Of a DNA stretch of 64,000 bases, positions 16,897 to 26,201 are shown piece after piece; positions within the stretch are counted from its first letter, which is position 1, and each line of letters starts with the position of its first letter. The translations under genes and the position numbers were made by a program. Source of the DNA: JAAXQD01 sp963790095 (GTDB lineage: Bacteria; Desulfobacterota; Desulfobacteria; Desulfobacterales; UBA11574); NCBI GenBank assembly GCA_963790095.1, contig CAWBNO010000019.1, positions 186,001 through 250,000 of the forward strand. The letters run 5' to 3'. The notes beneath the pieces are model-generated. The model made no database searches and was not told where the DNA came from. It saw only the letters and a program-made list of their open reading frames with translations.

Positions 16897-17736
16897 ATGA
16901 ACGCTCATATGCTGAAATCATTACCGAATTTTCTCGAGGTACTGGGTCTTGACGAGGAACCCATGGGGCTTTTTTATACGGATAAAAAACCAGCCGAAGG
17001 CTTTTCACCCAAACGAATCGATTTGCCCACCCGGGAAAAAGAAATAAAAAACGAAATTGACTGGCAGACGGTGTTCGGTCAATTTTCCTGCGTGATGGGC
17101 CACATCTGGCGCGCTCGTAAAAAAAAGGCTGCGGCATATTTTTCTGCCGAACTGTTCGGATGTCCCGGAGGCGCCTTCTGGCTGGGGTTTAACAAGCCGC
17201 AGACAGAAACCATTATCAATTACGTTTCCACCGGCATTCCGAACTGGACCGAGGGCGAGTTGTACTGCGATTCACCTGACGAGCTTAGGCGAATTTTCGA
17301 ATTTGTTGACCCTCGACCGGCACCCCATAAATTTTGTATTGTAAAATCCATCAGCAAATTTTCAGATGATGAAGTACCGGAACTGGTCGTATTTTTCGCA
17401 CGTCCGGAATCTCTTTGCGGGCTGCACCAGCTGGCGGCTTTTGTGACCCATGATCCCGAAGTGATCGTGTCGCCATGGAGCGCCGGATGCGGGAGTATTG
17501 CGGTCTGGCCGCTGCACTATTTATCAAAGGGACAAAACAAGGCGGTGATTGGCGGCTGGGACCCTTCTGCCAGAAAGTTTTATAAAACCGATGAGCTTTC
17601 GTTCACGGTCCCTTATCAGATGTTTAAAGAGATGCTCAATCGCTTTGGTGAATCTTTTCTAACCACAAAGACGTGGGCAACAGTTCAGAAAAAGATCCTT
17701 CGGACTAAAAAAGCCTGGGGTGAAAATCCTCAGTAA
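16897..17736 (+). CDS. DUF169-family protein
   Basis: A 279-residue protein of the DUF169 family, common in strict anaerobes. Visible hallmarks are LGLDEEPMGLFYTDKKP near the N-terminus, FGCPGGAFWLGF in the centre, KFCIVKSIS, and the cysteine/glycine-rich WSAGCGSIAVWPLHYL followed by AVIGGWDPSARKF. The cysteines suggest metal or cofactor binding, but no function is established. ATG 16897 is chosen over GTG 16888 because AGGTGGAG serves as its ribosome site. It is likely monocistronic. Confidence 0.85.
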   Translation: MNAHMLKSLPNFLEVLGLDEEPMGLFYTDKKPAEGFSPKRIDLPTREKEIKNEIDWQTVFGQFSCVMGHIWRARKKKAAAYFSAELFGCPGGAFWLGFNKPQTETIINYVSTGIPNWTEGELYCDSPDELRRIFEFVDPRPAPHKFCIVKSISKFSDDEVPELVVFFARPESLCGLHQLAAFVTHDPEVIVSPWSAGCGSIAVWPLHYLSKGQNKAVIGGWDPSARKFYKTDELSFTVPYQMFKEMLNRFGESFLTTKTWATVQKKILRTKKAWGENPQ

Positions 17737-17857
17737 AAACTGTCACCTTAAAACTTGAAGCATAATTGCAGATAACAAGCTTTTTTCATTACCAATATAA
17801 AATATCTCTCGATAATTTTCATGAAATATTCGGGTAATCCAATAAAAGGAGCCTGTG

Positions 17858-18493
17858 ATGAAACGCTTTTTACCATTTGTCAAAAACGCGACGAAATACC
17901 TGCTAATGTTCGTTTTAATCCTCTTAACCTTGTCTGCCTGCGCATCCCGATCTTATATCAAGGTCAATTACCAGTTGCCGGATAAAATTCCGGTTAAGCC
18001 GGCGATAACAGAGGTCCGGTTGAGCGTGGTGGATCAGCGGAACCATCCGGATCCGTTGAGCGCCAGCGCCCGGGAAAAGCTCAAAAATTTTCGCGGTAAC
18101 TATATGCTGATCATGGCGCCCAAAGGTGAAAACGCCCCTATGGAGGGGGTTTACGATCTTAGCACCTTGTTTGAAACGGTTTTCCAAAAACGCTTGAGTC
18201 AGATGGGAATCCGGGTGGTTGATTCCAGCTCTCGGCAAATCCCGGAACTGGAAGTGGCGATTACGCTCTTTCAGCTCGATCTGCGAGATTACAAATGGCA
18301 CTTCCGGATGAACTATGCCGCCAGTCTGGTGAAAGATGGGAATGTTCTTGTAAAGAAAACATTCAGCGGAGAAGCGGAACGGATTGATGTCCCGGGTGTG
18401 GATGATTCTGGAACCACGGTAAGCGAAATGTATGCCGACTTGATCAATCAGCTGGATATTGGGGCACTCTTGACCCAACTACCCCCTGCATAG
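17858..18493 (+). CDS. Predicted lipoprotein, unknown function
   Basis: A 211-residue protein. An N-terminal hydrophobic helix ends in the lipobox LSACAS, so the cysteine should be lipidated. The mature part starts with a strand region (YIKVNYQLPDKIPVKPAITEVRLSVVDQR), then has a helix around LFETVFQKRLSQMGIRV and a strand pattern LEVAITLFQLDLRDYKW. This resembles the general layout of periplasmic lipoproteins that sit in envelope complexes, but I do not recognise a family. AAAAGGAG precedes ATG 17858. It is convergent with the esterase gene. Confidence 0.7.
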   Translation: MKRFLPFVKNATKYLLMFVLILLTLSACASRSYIKVNYQLPDKIPVKPAITEVRLSVVDQRNHPDPLSASAREKLKNFRGNYMLIMAPKGENAPMEGVYDLSTLFETVFQKRLSQMGIRVVDSSSRQIPELEVAITLFQLDLRDYKWHFRMNYAASLVKDGNVLVKKTFSGEAERIDVPGVDDSGTTVSEMYADLINQLDIGALLTQLPPA

Positions 18494-18533
18494 CGGAAGG
18501 TTTTCCATTAGGGTGCCGCTTTACCGCCCGGTT

Positions 18534-19283
18534 TTATTCACAAAGGTGTTGTAAAAAATAATTCATCTGCTGGTACCACCAGGGCCAGTCGTGATTCACG
18601 TCGTAGCCCCAGAAATCGACCCAGGCCGGAATCGATCTTTCTCTAAAAAGGGCATCCAGAGAGCGTGTGTCGGCAACGGCTTCCTCTTCCCAGGCGCCTT
18701 GACCCACGCAGACAATGATTTTACGGTGCCGGTAGCGATCCAGATACCAGGGATCATTGATTCCCGAAAGATAGTGAACCGGAGAATTGAAGTAGACGGC
18801 AGGGATGTCGGTGGCCGAGAGTCCAAACTCGGCCCGATCCAGACGATAGAGGCCGCTTAAGGCGATGGTGCCGTCGAAAACATCCGGATGCTTGAGGAAA
18901 AAATTCACGGCGTGATAGCCGCCCATGCTGCAGCCGTTGGTCATCGCCCGTTCATTCGGTGAGCTGCAGTGGTCGCGGATAAACGGGATCACCTCTTCGA
19001 CCACATACCGGTCAAAGGCTTCGTGCCGCGCATTTCGATCCGCCGGTAAAGCAGCGAAATTGTACCAGGACTCTGCGTCGATGCTGTCTATGCAAAACAT
19101 CTTGATCTTGCCACCATCGATGAACCCGGCAACGGCGTTGATCATTCCCATGCCTTCATAATCAAAATAACGGCCGCAGGAGCAGGGGAAAACGATAAAC
19201 GGTTTTCCCCAGTGTCCGTAAATTTTCAGGGCCATATCCCGATTCAGGTTCGGGCTGAACCAGTGGTGCTCTTCAATGTGCAT
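18534..19283 (-). CDS. Alpha/beta-hydrolase, esterase family (COG4947-like)
   Basis: A 249-residue esterase with the nucleophile elbow GCSMGGYHAV at about residues 138-147 and a C-terminal WGYDVNHDWPWWYQQM carrying the likely catalytic histidine. An N-terminal signature HHWFSPNLNRDMALKIYGHWG and VFPCSCGRYFDYE are characteristic of the uncharacterised COG4947-type esterases. It lacks a signal peptide, so it acts in the cytosol. It is the third gene of a run transcribed ATP-grasp, ATP-grasp, esterase, only 3 nt after the preceding stop. I infer that it hydrolyses or trims the product of the two ligases. Confidence 0.8.
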   Translation of the reverse strand: MHIEEHHWFSPNLNRDMALKIYGHWGKPFIVFPCSCGRYFDYEGMGMINAVAGFIDGGKIKMFCIDSIDAESWYNFAALPADRNARHEAFDRYVVEEVIPFIRDHCSSPNERAMTNGCSMGGYHAVNFFLKHPDVFDGTIALSGLYRLDRAEFGLSATDIPAVYFNSPVHYLSGINDPWYLDRYRHRKIIVCVGQGAWEEEAVADTRSLDALFRERSIPAWVDFWGYDVNHDWPWWYQQMNYFLQHLCE

Positions 19284-19286
19284 ATT

Positions 19287-20450
19287 TTAAATTTCAGTTG
19301 CGTGGATGTAATTAATGATCTCAAAGATATCGTCTGATTTTGCGGATCTGAAAATATAGCCGATATCACCTAGGGCACTGCTGAACACGCCGGGAACGCT
19401 GGCCACCTGGACCATGAAGTCACCATAACGGGTCATGATGTCCGTATGTCCGTGACGATATTGCTGGTTGTTTTTGCGGCTCGCGTAGCAGCAGTGATGC
19501 TTGCGGGTATAGGGAAGTTCCGTGCGCCGGTGCACCAGCAGTTCGGCCCATACCCGATAAATATCGATGTCACAGGCATAATTGAACATGTCGGTGGTAA
19601 AGCCGCCCGGCGGGCGCATGTTCACTTCCAGCCCTGTATAGGTGTCTGGGGCGGTTTGAAAAAATTCGATATGAAAAAAACGTTCACTCACTTCGAACGC
19701 CTGTATGCACCGACGCCCCAGCGCTTCCAAAGTCGGGGGAATCTCCCGCAAAGAGTAGTAATAGATGTGGCGCCCCTCGTTGACCGTTTCCATGATTCCC
19801 TGACTGAACGTATGCGCGGTGTAGAACACCAGGTTGCCCTTGCGGTCGGCCAGTCCGTCAAAAGAATAAATGGTGCCGGAAATGAATTCTTCCATCATGT
19901 ATTCCACTTCCGGCTTGTCGGCAAAAAACGTTACCAGATCTTCATCACTTTCCAGGCGATAGGTATCCAGAGCACCCACCCCTGCATCGGGTTTGGCCAC
20001 AACCGGATAGCCCGTCTCGCGGATCAACCCCCGGGCGTCTTCCAGGGTGTGCACCACCCGTCCCCGGGGCACCGGCACCCCGGCCTCCCGAAATTTGTCC
20101 TTCATCCGGGATTTGCGGCGGATGCCGTCAATGTCCCGGCCGCGAATACCAACGATATTGAAATCGTCCCGTATCCGGGCCTCGGTGCTCAACCAGTACT
20201 CGTTCAGCGATTCAAACCGATCGATCTTGCCGTACTTGTGGGTGAAAAATCCGCAGGCCCGCAGCATCGCATCGTAGTCGTGCATATCATCGATTCGAAA
20301 GTACTCTGTCAGAGAATCACGCACCTCGAGGTCCAGGTGATCGTTCTGGGCATCTCCGATTCCCAGGACGTTGGCCCCGGCCTGTTTCAGATGCCAGCAA
20401 AAACGGTGGTACTGGGGCGGAAAGTGAGGTGAGAGATATACAATATTCAT
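19287..20450 (-). CDS. ATP-grasp ligase, paralogue 1
   Basis: A 387-residue ATP-grasp protein. The N-terminal domain begins MNIVYLSPHFPPQYHRFCWH. The nucleotide site shows YPVVAKPDAGVGA (lysine and glycine loop), YMMEEFISG, and the metal-binding pair in HIEFFQ and LEVNMRPPGG. These enzymes join a carboxylate to an amine or thiol with ATP. The C-terminal part has HHCCYASRKN followed by YRHGHTDIM, a motif shared with the upstream paralogue and probably specific to this subfamily. It lies 27 nt after that paralogue and 3 nt before the esterase. The substrate is unknown. Confidence 0.85.
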   Translation of the reverse strand: MNIVYLSPHFPPQYHRFCWHLKQAGANVLGIGDAQNDHLDLEVRDSLTEYFRIDDMHDYDAMLRACGFFTHKYGKIDRFESLNEYWLSTEARIRDDFNIVGIRGRDIDGIRRKSRMKDKFREAGVPVPRGRVVHTLEDARGLIRETGYPVVAKPDAGVGALDTYRLESDEDLVTFFADKPEVEYMMEEFISGTIYSFDGLADRKGNLVFYTAHTFSQGIMETVNEGRHIYYYSLREIPPTLEALGRRCIQAFEVSERFFHIEFFQTAPDTYTGLEVNMRPPGGFTTDMFNYACDIDIYRVWAELLVHRRTELPYTRKHHCCYASRKNNQQYRHGHTDIMTRYGDFMVQVASVPGVFSSALGDIGYIFRSAKSDDIFEIINYIHATEI

Positions 20451-20477
20451 GGTTTTTCCTTTAAATTCATTTTCTCC

Positions 20478-21641
20478 TTAGGGTTTTTGCAGAACAAAAT
20501 CCGCCATTCGGAGTATTTCCGATTCGGATGTCGATCTTAAGATGTACCGGTATTTCCCCATGGCGTTTTGAAAGATGGGGGGGTTTTCGGCATATTCGAC
20601 CAGGCAATCGCCGAATGCGGCCAGAATGTCGGAATGGCGATGCACATACTCCCTATCCCGCCGACCCAGGTAGCAGCAGTAATATTTTTTTTCAGTAGCA
20701 ACGGCCGCATCGCCTCGGGCAATCATACGGGCATAAGCGGCGTATAAATCATCATCTACGCTGTAGTTCATCATATCCAGAATCGCACCGCCCGGTGGCC
20801 GGCAGTTGATTTCGATGGGCATATAATCGTCACCAACCCTAAAAAACTCAAAATGAAAGAACTTTCGGCGAATGTCAAACAGCTTCGTGAGCCGGCTGCC
20901 GATCTGCGACAGTTGGTCGGGGATGTTGCGGCTGACATAGAAAAAGGTGTCTTTACCCAGGACGTATTCCAGAACGCCCTCTCCATAAATGAGCGAGTTT
21001 TCAAAGAGGATGCGCCCGTTGCCATCGACCAGGCCGTCATACGTTATAATCTTGGCGTCAATAAATTCTTCCATCACACAGTCACCGTTGATTTCCGGCA
21101 AAAGGTGCCTGAGCTGTGCTTCATCGATGACCTTGTGGATTCCACTTGCACCGACCCCCTCATCCGGCTTTAGGATCAAGGGATACCCCAGGTCGTCTGC
21201 CAGTCGGAGCCCGTGATTGAAATCCGCAATCCGTTCACCCCTGGCAACCGGCAGCCCGCTCTCTTTAAAAAGCTTTTTCATGACCGACTTTTTTTTGAGC
21301 CGGTTCAGGTCGTTCGGCTGAATCCCGTCAATGCCCAATTTATGATTGATAAAGCCTTCCAGCTGAAGCCATTGTTCGTTATGGGACTCAACCCGGTCAA
21401 AATTCGGTGACATGCCAAAGGAAGCTTTGACCCTTAAAAGGTCCTCGAGTGCATTTTCGACGTCCGCTATTGAGCTTAGATTTGCCTGGACATACCATTT
21501 CAAGGCCGAACGCAATTTTTCGGGCATGAAATAAAAATCAGCTTCACCGATTCCCCAAACGTTGACGTTCATTTCGTCCAGTTTCAGGACAAAATTGGCA
21601 TAATTCGGTGGAAATTCCGGGGAAAGATATAAAAAATCCAT
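20478..21641 (-). CDS. ATP-grasp ligase, paralogue 2
   Basis: The same length (387) and plan as its downstream paralogue: MDFLYLSPEFPPNYANFV, YPLILKPDEGVGASG, CVMEEFIDAKIITYDGLVDG, HFEFFRV and PIEINCRPPGG, then YYCCYLGRRDREYVHRHSD. All ATP- and metal-binding residues of the grasp fold seem present in both copies. The sequences differ widely outside the motifs, so the two probably carry out two different ligations or form a heteromer. It is the first gene of the cluster, 69 bp downstream of the malic enzyme gene on the same strand. Confidence 0.85.
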   Translation of the reverse strand: MDFLYLSPEFPPNYANFVLKLDEMNVNVWGIGEADFYFMPEKLRSALKWYVQANLSSIADVENALEDLLRVKASFGMSPNFDRVESHNEQWLQLEGFINHKLGIDGIQPNDLNRLKKKSVMKKLFKESGLPVARGERIADFNHGLRLADDLGYPLILKPDEGVGASGIHKVIDEAQLRHLLPEINGDCVMEEFIDAKIITYDGLVDGNGRILFENSLIYGEGVLEYVLGKDTFFYVSRNIPDQLSQIGSRLTKLFDIRRKFFHFEFFRVGDDYMPIEINCRPPGGAILDMMNYSVDDDLYAAYARMIARGDAAVATEKKYYCCYLGRRDREYVHRHSDILAAFGDCLVEYAENPPIFQNAMGKYRYILRSTSESEILRMADFVLQKP

Positions 21642-21710
21642 GGTCTGCGCGCAAAATTTTAAGGTTCAAGACAAACGATTACCTTTTTACGACTAAAAGA
21701 AAAGAACCGT

Positions 21711-23372
21711 CTATCTGCCCTGGCCATCCGGTTTTAAATAGTCCGGATAGACCGGCTCGAACATCAGAGATTTAACATGGTTTGACAGGTCATCGGGTTT
21801 CGGGTTCGTTGCAAGGCCTCTTTTATAAACCACCTCCGCTACAGCGGTGGCAATGTGTGCTGAAACCGCTCTGATTTTTGTCAACGACGGATAAATGCAT
21901 CCGATGTTATAATCTTCTTCTGATACGAGTTCAGCCAACGCTTTCGCAGCAATGAGGAACATCTCATCGGTCACATGCCTGGCTCCTGTCGCAATCGCCC
22001 CCAACCCCACACCGGGAAAAATATAAACGTTGTTTCCCTGCCCCGGCACATACCTTTTGCCGTTGAAGGTGACAGGTTCAAAAGGACTCCCGCTTGCAAA
22101 AACAGCACGTCCCTGGGTCCATTGATATGCTTCTTCTGCCGTACATTCGGATTTGGAGGTCGGATTCGACAGGGCAAACACGATGGGTTTTTCATTGTGC
22201 CTTGCCATGGCTTCCAGTACCGGCCGAGTAAAGGCTCCATGCTGACCGGATACGCCGATAACGGCGGTCGGCTTCAACGTTTCAACTGCAGTAAGAAAAT
22301 CAGGAACGAACGCATGATCATGGGCATAGGAACGCTTTTGCCTGGCTAATTTTTCACGGCTTTTTACGACCAGACCTTTGGAATCCATATACCAGCACAT
22401 GTTCCGGGCTTCTTTTTGAGATATGCCCTGGTCTGTGACGGCAGAAACGATGAGATCGCCGATTCCAATGCCCGCTTCCCCAGCACCGAGAAACAAAATT
22501 TTCTGGTCCTTTAGATTTTTTTCTGTCATTCGCATGACCGAGTAAATTCCCGCCACCGCAACACTTGCGGTGCCCTGGATATCGTCATTAAAACAGCAAA
22601 TCCGGTCTCGATATTTTGCCAGCAACCGGAATGCATTGCGGTTGCCGAAATCTTCAAACTGAATCAGCGCCCGGGGAAACGTTTCTCCCACCGCCATGAC
22701 AAATTCTTCAATCAGTTCATCATAGGTCTCATCATAGGGTCGCGAATTCTGTAACCCCAGATAAAGCGGGTCATTTAACAATTTTTCGTTGTTCGTTCCG
22801 ACGTCAATACACACGGGCAAACAGGATAAGGGATGGATACCGGCACAGGCGGAATAAAGGCAAAGTTTTCCCACGGGGATGCCCATTCCGTCAACCCCGA
22901 GATCCCCGATCCCGAGGATTCTTTCGCCGTCGGTGACCACGATAATACGAACGTCTTTGTGGGGCCAGTTTTTTAAAATTTTGCGTATCCGTCCCTTGTT
23001 ATTTGCTGCAATATAAAGCCCGCGGGCTTTCCTGAAAATATGCGAAAACTCCTGACATGCCTGTCCCACCGTAGGGGTATAAATGATCGGCATCATTTCT
23101 TCGAGGTTCTCTTCAATCACTTTATAAAACAAAGTGATATTGCGATCGTAAAGCGCCATCAGGGTGATATATTTTTCAAGATCGGTAGTTTTTCTGCGGA
23201 CGCTTTCCAACACCTTGGCACATTGCTGTTCCATAGTCAGAATCCGTGGAGGCAAAAGTCCCCGAAGCTTTAGTCCGTCTCTCTCCGCTTCAGTAAAAGC
23301 CGTCCCTTTGTTCAAAAACGGATCCTGAAGCAGTTTCAGGCCCACAGGTAATTCTTCTGGGGTGTTAGGCAT
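21711..23372 (-). CDS. maeA: NAD(P)-dependent malic enzyme, large type
   Basis: A 553-residue protein of the large (eukaryote-like) malic enzyme family. Motifs include MPIIYTPTVGQACQ (catalytic tyrosine), RIIVVTDGERILGIGDLG and GMGIPVGKL (catalytic lysine), FEDFGNRNAF and CCFNDDIQGT (metal ligands), and the nucleotide fold ILFLGAGEAGIGIG. It converts malate to pyruvate and CO2 with reduction of NAD(P). The frame is open to 23453, but AAAGGAGCACGGAG places the start at 23372. It may be co-transcribed with the ATP-grasp cluster 69 bp downstream. Confidence 0.93.
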   Translation of the reverse strand: MPNTPEELPVGLKLLQDPFLNKGTAFTEAERDGLKLRGLLPPRILTMEQQCAKVLESVRRKTTDLEKYITLMALYDRNITLFYKVIEENLEEMMPIIYTPTVGQACQEFSHIFRKARGLYIAANNKGRIRKILKNWPHKDVRIIVVTDGERILGIGDLGVDGMGIPVGKLCLYSACAGIHPLSCLPVCIDVGTNNEKLLNDPLYLGLQNSRPYDETYDELIEEFVMAVGETFPRALIQFEDFGNRNAFRLLAKYRDRICCFNDDIQGTASVAVAGIYSVMRMTEKNLKDQKILFLGAGEAGIGIGDLIVSAVTDQGISQKEARNMCWYMDSKGLVVKSREKLARQKRSYAHDHAFVPDFLTAVETLKPTAVIGVSGQHGAFTRPVLEAMARHNEKPIVFALSNPTSKSECTAEEAYQWTQGRAVFASGSPFEPVTFNGKRYVPGQGNNVYIFPGVGLGAIATGARHVTDEMFLIAAKALAELVSEEDYNIGCIYPSLTKIRAVSAHIATAVAEVVYKRGLATNPKPDDLSNHVKSLMFEPVYPDYLKPDGQGR

Positions 23373-23871
23373 CTCCGTGCTCCTTTCTCTATCGCCAATT
23401 GACGCGGATGCTCCATTGAAAATCGAAGAAAAATCTGGAATAAATGACAACATGTTATTTGGTTTATTGAATACACCACCAAACAGCGTTGCACCTATGC
23501 GTTGAATTCACCGGATGATTATCGAAGTATGTATAGCGATACAGTGGCCTATCCCGCTGTTGGCGCCCGATAATTTTGCGTTCATTCAGGCGGAGATGGT
23601 GTCCTTGCCAGACGTGGAGCAACATCCCGGGCAGGTCTTTATTCTTCACTTTTCATTAGATTCTGTCAAGAACGAAGATCCGCCCCTCTTGTTTTTTTGT
23701 CGAGGCAACTATCCATAATGTTTGAAAATTGTCCCATGGAGCGGTTCCAAAGATTGAAAAACACACTGCCGTAATAATCTGGTTTTGGGAAGCCCGGAAC
23801 AGGCATAATTTTATCGATCTTGAAAGGGTACAAAAAACAAGTTTACCCGCATATTTCATGAAACAATAAGA
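23373..23871. other. Intergenic region, no gene seen
   Basis: Only short opposing frames of about 60-67 codons are present, none with ribosome sites or recognisable motifs. It must contain the malic enzyme promoter. Confidence 0.4.
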
Positions 23872-24681
23872 CTATGTGCCGTCTTCAAATTTACATCCCC
23901 GTAAGAGTTCTTCCGGTGTAATCATGTAAAGTGCGTCCAGCATCGCTATCATGAAACTTCCCGGGGCAAAGGCAATTTTTCCGGCAACTTCTCCGGCCAG
24001 CCCGAAAAAGGCCAGTGCCGTGGCCGTTGCACTGACGGGGTCCTCGTCCACCGACAGGAACGCGCCAACAGTCACCGTAGCCGTGCAACCGGTTCCGGTG
24101 ACATATCCCATGAGGGGATGACCGTTTGAGGCTTGTATCACCTTTTTGCCGTCTGTGATTAAGTCTGTGGGACCCGTAACTGCAAGAACGGTTTCAAGTT
24201 CGCCGGCGAGAATTCTTGCGGATTCCGCGGCAGCCTCCACCGAATGAATCGAATCAACCCCCCTGGTTTTTGAATCGTCCTGTCGGAGGGATAAAATCTC
24301 TGATGCATTCCCCCGAATGACGCTGACCCGGGTTTCCCGGATGATTTTTTTTGCGGCCCTTGTCCTGAGGGATGTTGCACCAGATCCCACAGGATCGAGT
24401 ATGACAGGCGTTTTCAATTCCGATGCCTTTTTCCCGGCTTTTATCATCGATTCGATCCAGTCATCGGTCAGGGTGCCGATATTGAGAACCAGCGCTCCGG
24501 CATAGGATACCATTTCTTCAACCTCATTGGGAGCATGGGCCATCACCGGTGACGCTCCCATCGCCAAGAGGGCATTTGCAGTGTAGTTCATTACCACGTA
24601 ATTGGTGATATTATGAATCAATGGCTTTTTCTTTCTTATTGCTGCCAGATTCCAAGCAGCTTTTTCTGATAAACTTTTCAT
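23872..24681 (-). CDS. thiM: Hydroxyethylthiazole kinase
   Basis: A 269-residue ribokinase-fold enzyme. The family pattern is complete: PLIHNITNYVVMNYTANALL, GASPVMAHAPNEVEEM, VILDPVGSGAT, VIRGNASEIL and the active-site GYVTGTGCTATV with its cysteine. It phosphorylates 4-methyl-5-(2-hydroxyethyl)thiazole in thiamine salvage in the cytosol. No thiE or thiD gene is next to it, and I see no TPP riboswitch in the 200 bp upstream. It stands alone between the malic enzyme and a divergent VanZ gene. Confidence 0.93.
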   Translation of the reverse strand: MKSLSEKAAWNLAAIRKKKPLIHNITNYVVMNYTANALLAMGASPVMAHAPNEVEEMVSYAGALVLNIGTLTDDWIESMIKAGKKASELKTPVILDPVGSGATSLRTRAAKKIIRETRVSVIRGNASEILSLRQDDSKTRGVDSIHSVEAAAESARILAGELETVLAVTGPTDLITDGKKVIQASNGHPLMGYVTGTGCTATVTVGAFLSVDEDPVSATATALAFFGLAGEVAGKIAFAPGSFMIAMLDALYMITPEELLRGCKFEDGT

Positions 24682-24887
24682 GTCTTACCTCACAATCATT
24701 TCAAATTGAGGCTGTCAGAACGCCGAATAGGTATTAAATCCTTGCCGAAAAGGTTGCTGAAAGGTACAATGTTTCTATGGATGAACTTCGGTCAGGGGGC
24801 CAAGCTTATCCATTTCACATAACAACCTTTTAATTTCAAATACATCACTACTCGCCATGGAGATAGTTCATTTACTATACTAGATTA

Positions 24888-26030
24888 TTGGACTTTTTAA
24901 AGCATCAAAAACAAATCTCTTTAAAGTATTTCGTTGGCTTGTCCGTTGCTATTTTATTTGGGATCCTGATTTTTGGGTTAAAACCCAATGGTTTTAACTT
25001 TATCAACGGTGTCAACTGGATCACAGATCAACCCGGCCTTCGTTTTAGCAGATATGGTATCGCCTATACGGATCCCTTTTTTGAGTTTATTGAAGATCAT
25101 ATTTCCAAACCAAATTGTTTTTCCATAGAAATCGCCTTGAGACCGGCGGGGAATAAAACAAAAGGAACCAATTTTATTTTGGCACTCCATAACGGAAGTG
25201 ATCACAATCAATTAATAATGTGGCAATATCATTCATGGATAATTTTTATGAACGGAGATGATTATGATCATAGTCGGAGAACCAAGAGAATATCAGTGGA
25301 CATGGTTCCCCTGTCCCCAACAACACGATTCATAACCGTAACCTCGGGAGAAGAGGGCACTGAAGTCTATTTGGATGGCCAGTTTGTCACTCGGAAGAAG
25401 GATTTAACACTTAAAATACCAAGTGGCAAAAAAACCAGACTTCTTTTAGGCAACTCCGTATATGGAAAGCAACCCTGGCATGGTGATATTTACGGTTTGG
25501 CATTCTACGGATATCCCCTTACTGCTCAGGATGCCGCATCCCACTTCGATCGGTGGGTTCAAGTCCGGAACTTTTCGTTTGCAAATAAAGAAAAACCCTC
25601 TGTGCTATATGTCTTTGATGAAAATGTTGGCGAAAGAGCCCTTGACCATGCAGGTGGAAACAACCATCTCAAAATACCATCGAGGACGCACCTGTTACAG
25701 AAAAAAATTCTGTTCCCCGCACGCATCCCGTTTAAGTTCGACAGAAGTTTCTATATAGATAGTATTTTAAATTTATTGGGCTTCATACCGTTGGGTTTTA
25801 TCCTATCCGCAACTTTCGTTAAACTTGGTGGGACTTTTGAAAAGCATGATGTCTTGATCGCAGTTTCTTTATGTTTTGCGGTGAGCTTGTTCATCGAAAT
25901 TTTTCAAGCATGGATACCCTCGAGAGATTCTTATATGCTGGACCTAATTTTAAATACATTGGGTGCCTTGGTAGGGGCGACCATGTTTAGATTTTTAATC
26001 TTGGGGACCCATAGAAAAAGAGCATTGTAA
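24888..26030 (+). CDS. VanZ-like membrane protein with LamG-type domain
   Basis: 380 residues. An N-terminal membrane helix (VGLSVAILFGILIFGLKP) is followed by an extracytoplasmic beta-rich domain of about 200 residues. That domain has the concanavalin/LamG pattern FSIEIALRPAG, EVYLDGQFVTRKKDL and WHGDIYGLAFYGYPLT. The C-terminus is a VanZ-like membrane bundle: ILNLLGFIPLGFILSA, SLFIEIFQAWIPSRDSYMLD and LNTLGALVGATMF. The combination suggests carbohydrate binding on the outside of the membrane. The start is uncertain: TTG 24888 is the first usable codon after the stop at 24864, and there is no good ribosome site. Confidence 0.8.
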   Translation: MDFLKHQKQISLKYFVGLSVAILFGILIFGLKPNGFNFINGVNWITDQPGLRFSRYGIAYTDPFFEFIEDHISKPNCFSIEIALRPAGNKTKGTNFILALHNGSDHNQLIMWQYHSWIIFMNGDDYDHSRRTKRISVDMVPLSPTTRFITVTSGEEGTEVYLDGQFVTRKKDLTLKIPSGKKTRLLLGNSVYGKQPWHGDIYGLAFYGYPLTAQDAASHFDRWVQVRNFSFANKEKPSVLYVFDENVGERALDHAGGNNHLKIPSRTHLLQKKILFPARIPFKFDRSFYIDSILNLLGFIPLGFILSATFVKLGGTFEKHDVLIAVSLCFAVSLFIEIFQAWIPSRDSYMLDLILNTLGALVGATMFRFLILGTHRKRAL

Positions 26031-26201
26031 TCCAGTATCGTTATTCATTGATTGGAGTTATTGTTTGTGAGTCCCCTTTTAACGTAACGTATCGGGCTTA
26101 TTCCAGGGAAATTTTGATAATCTATCAATTTCAGTTTGAAATCAATTGGGTCATGGGGTCATGCAGAAAGTGCCGTGAACCGGGCAAACCTTGATCATCG
26201 A

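Noticed and set aside
23515..23859. Opposing frames of about 67 codons between malic enzyme and thiM
   Set aside because: They overlap each other on opposite strands, lack ribosome sites, and show no protein-like features.
24682..24887. Possible TPP riboswitch upstream of thiM
   Set aside because: The conserved CTGAGA and ACC-GATCTGGATAATGCC-type strings are not present on the minus strand.
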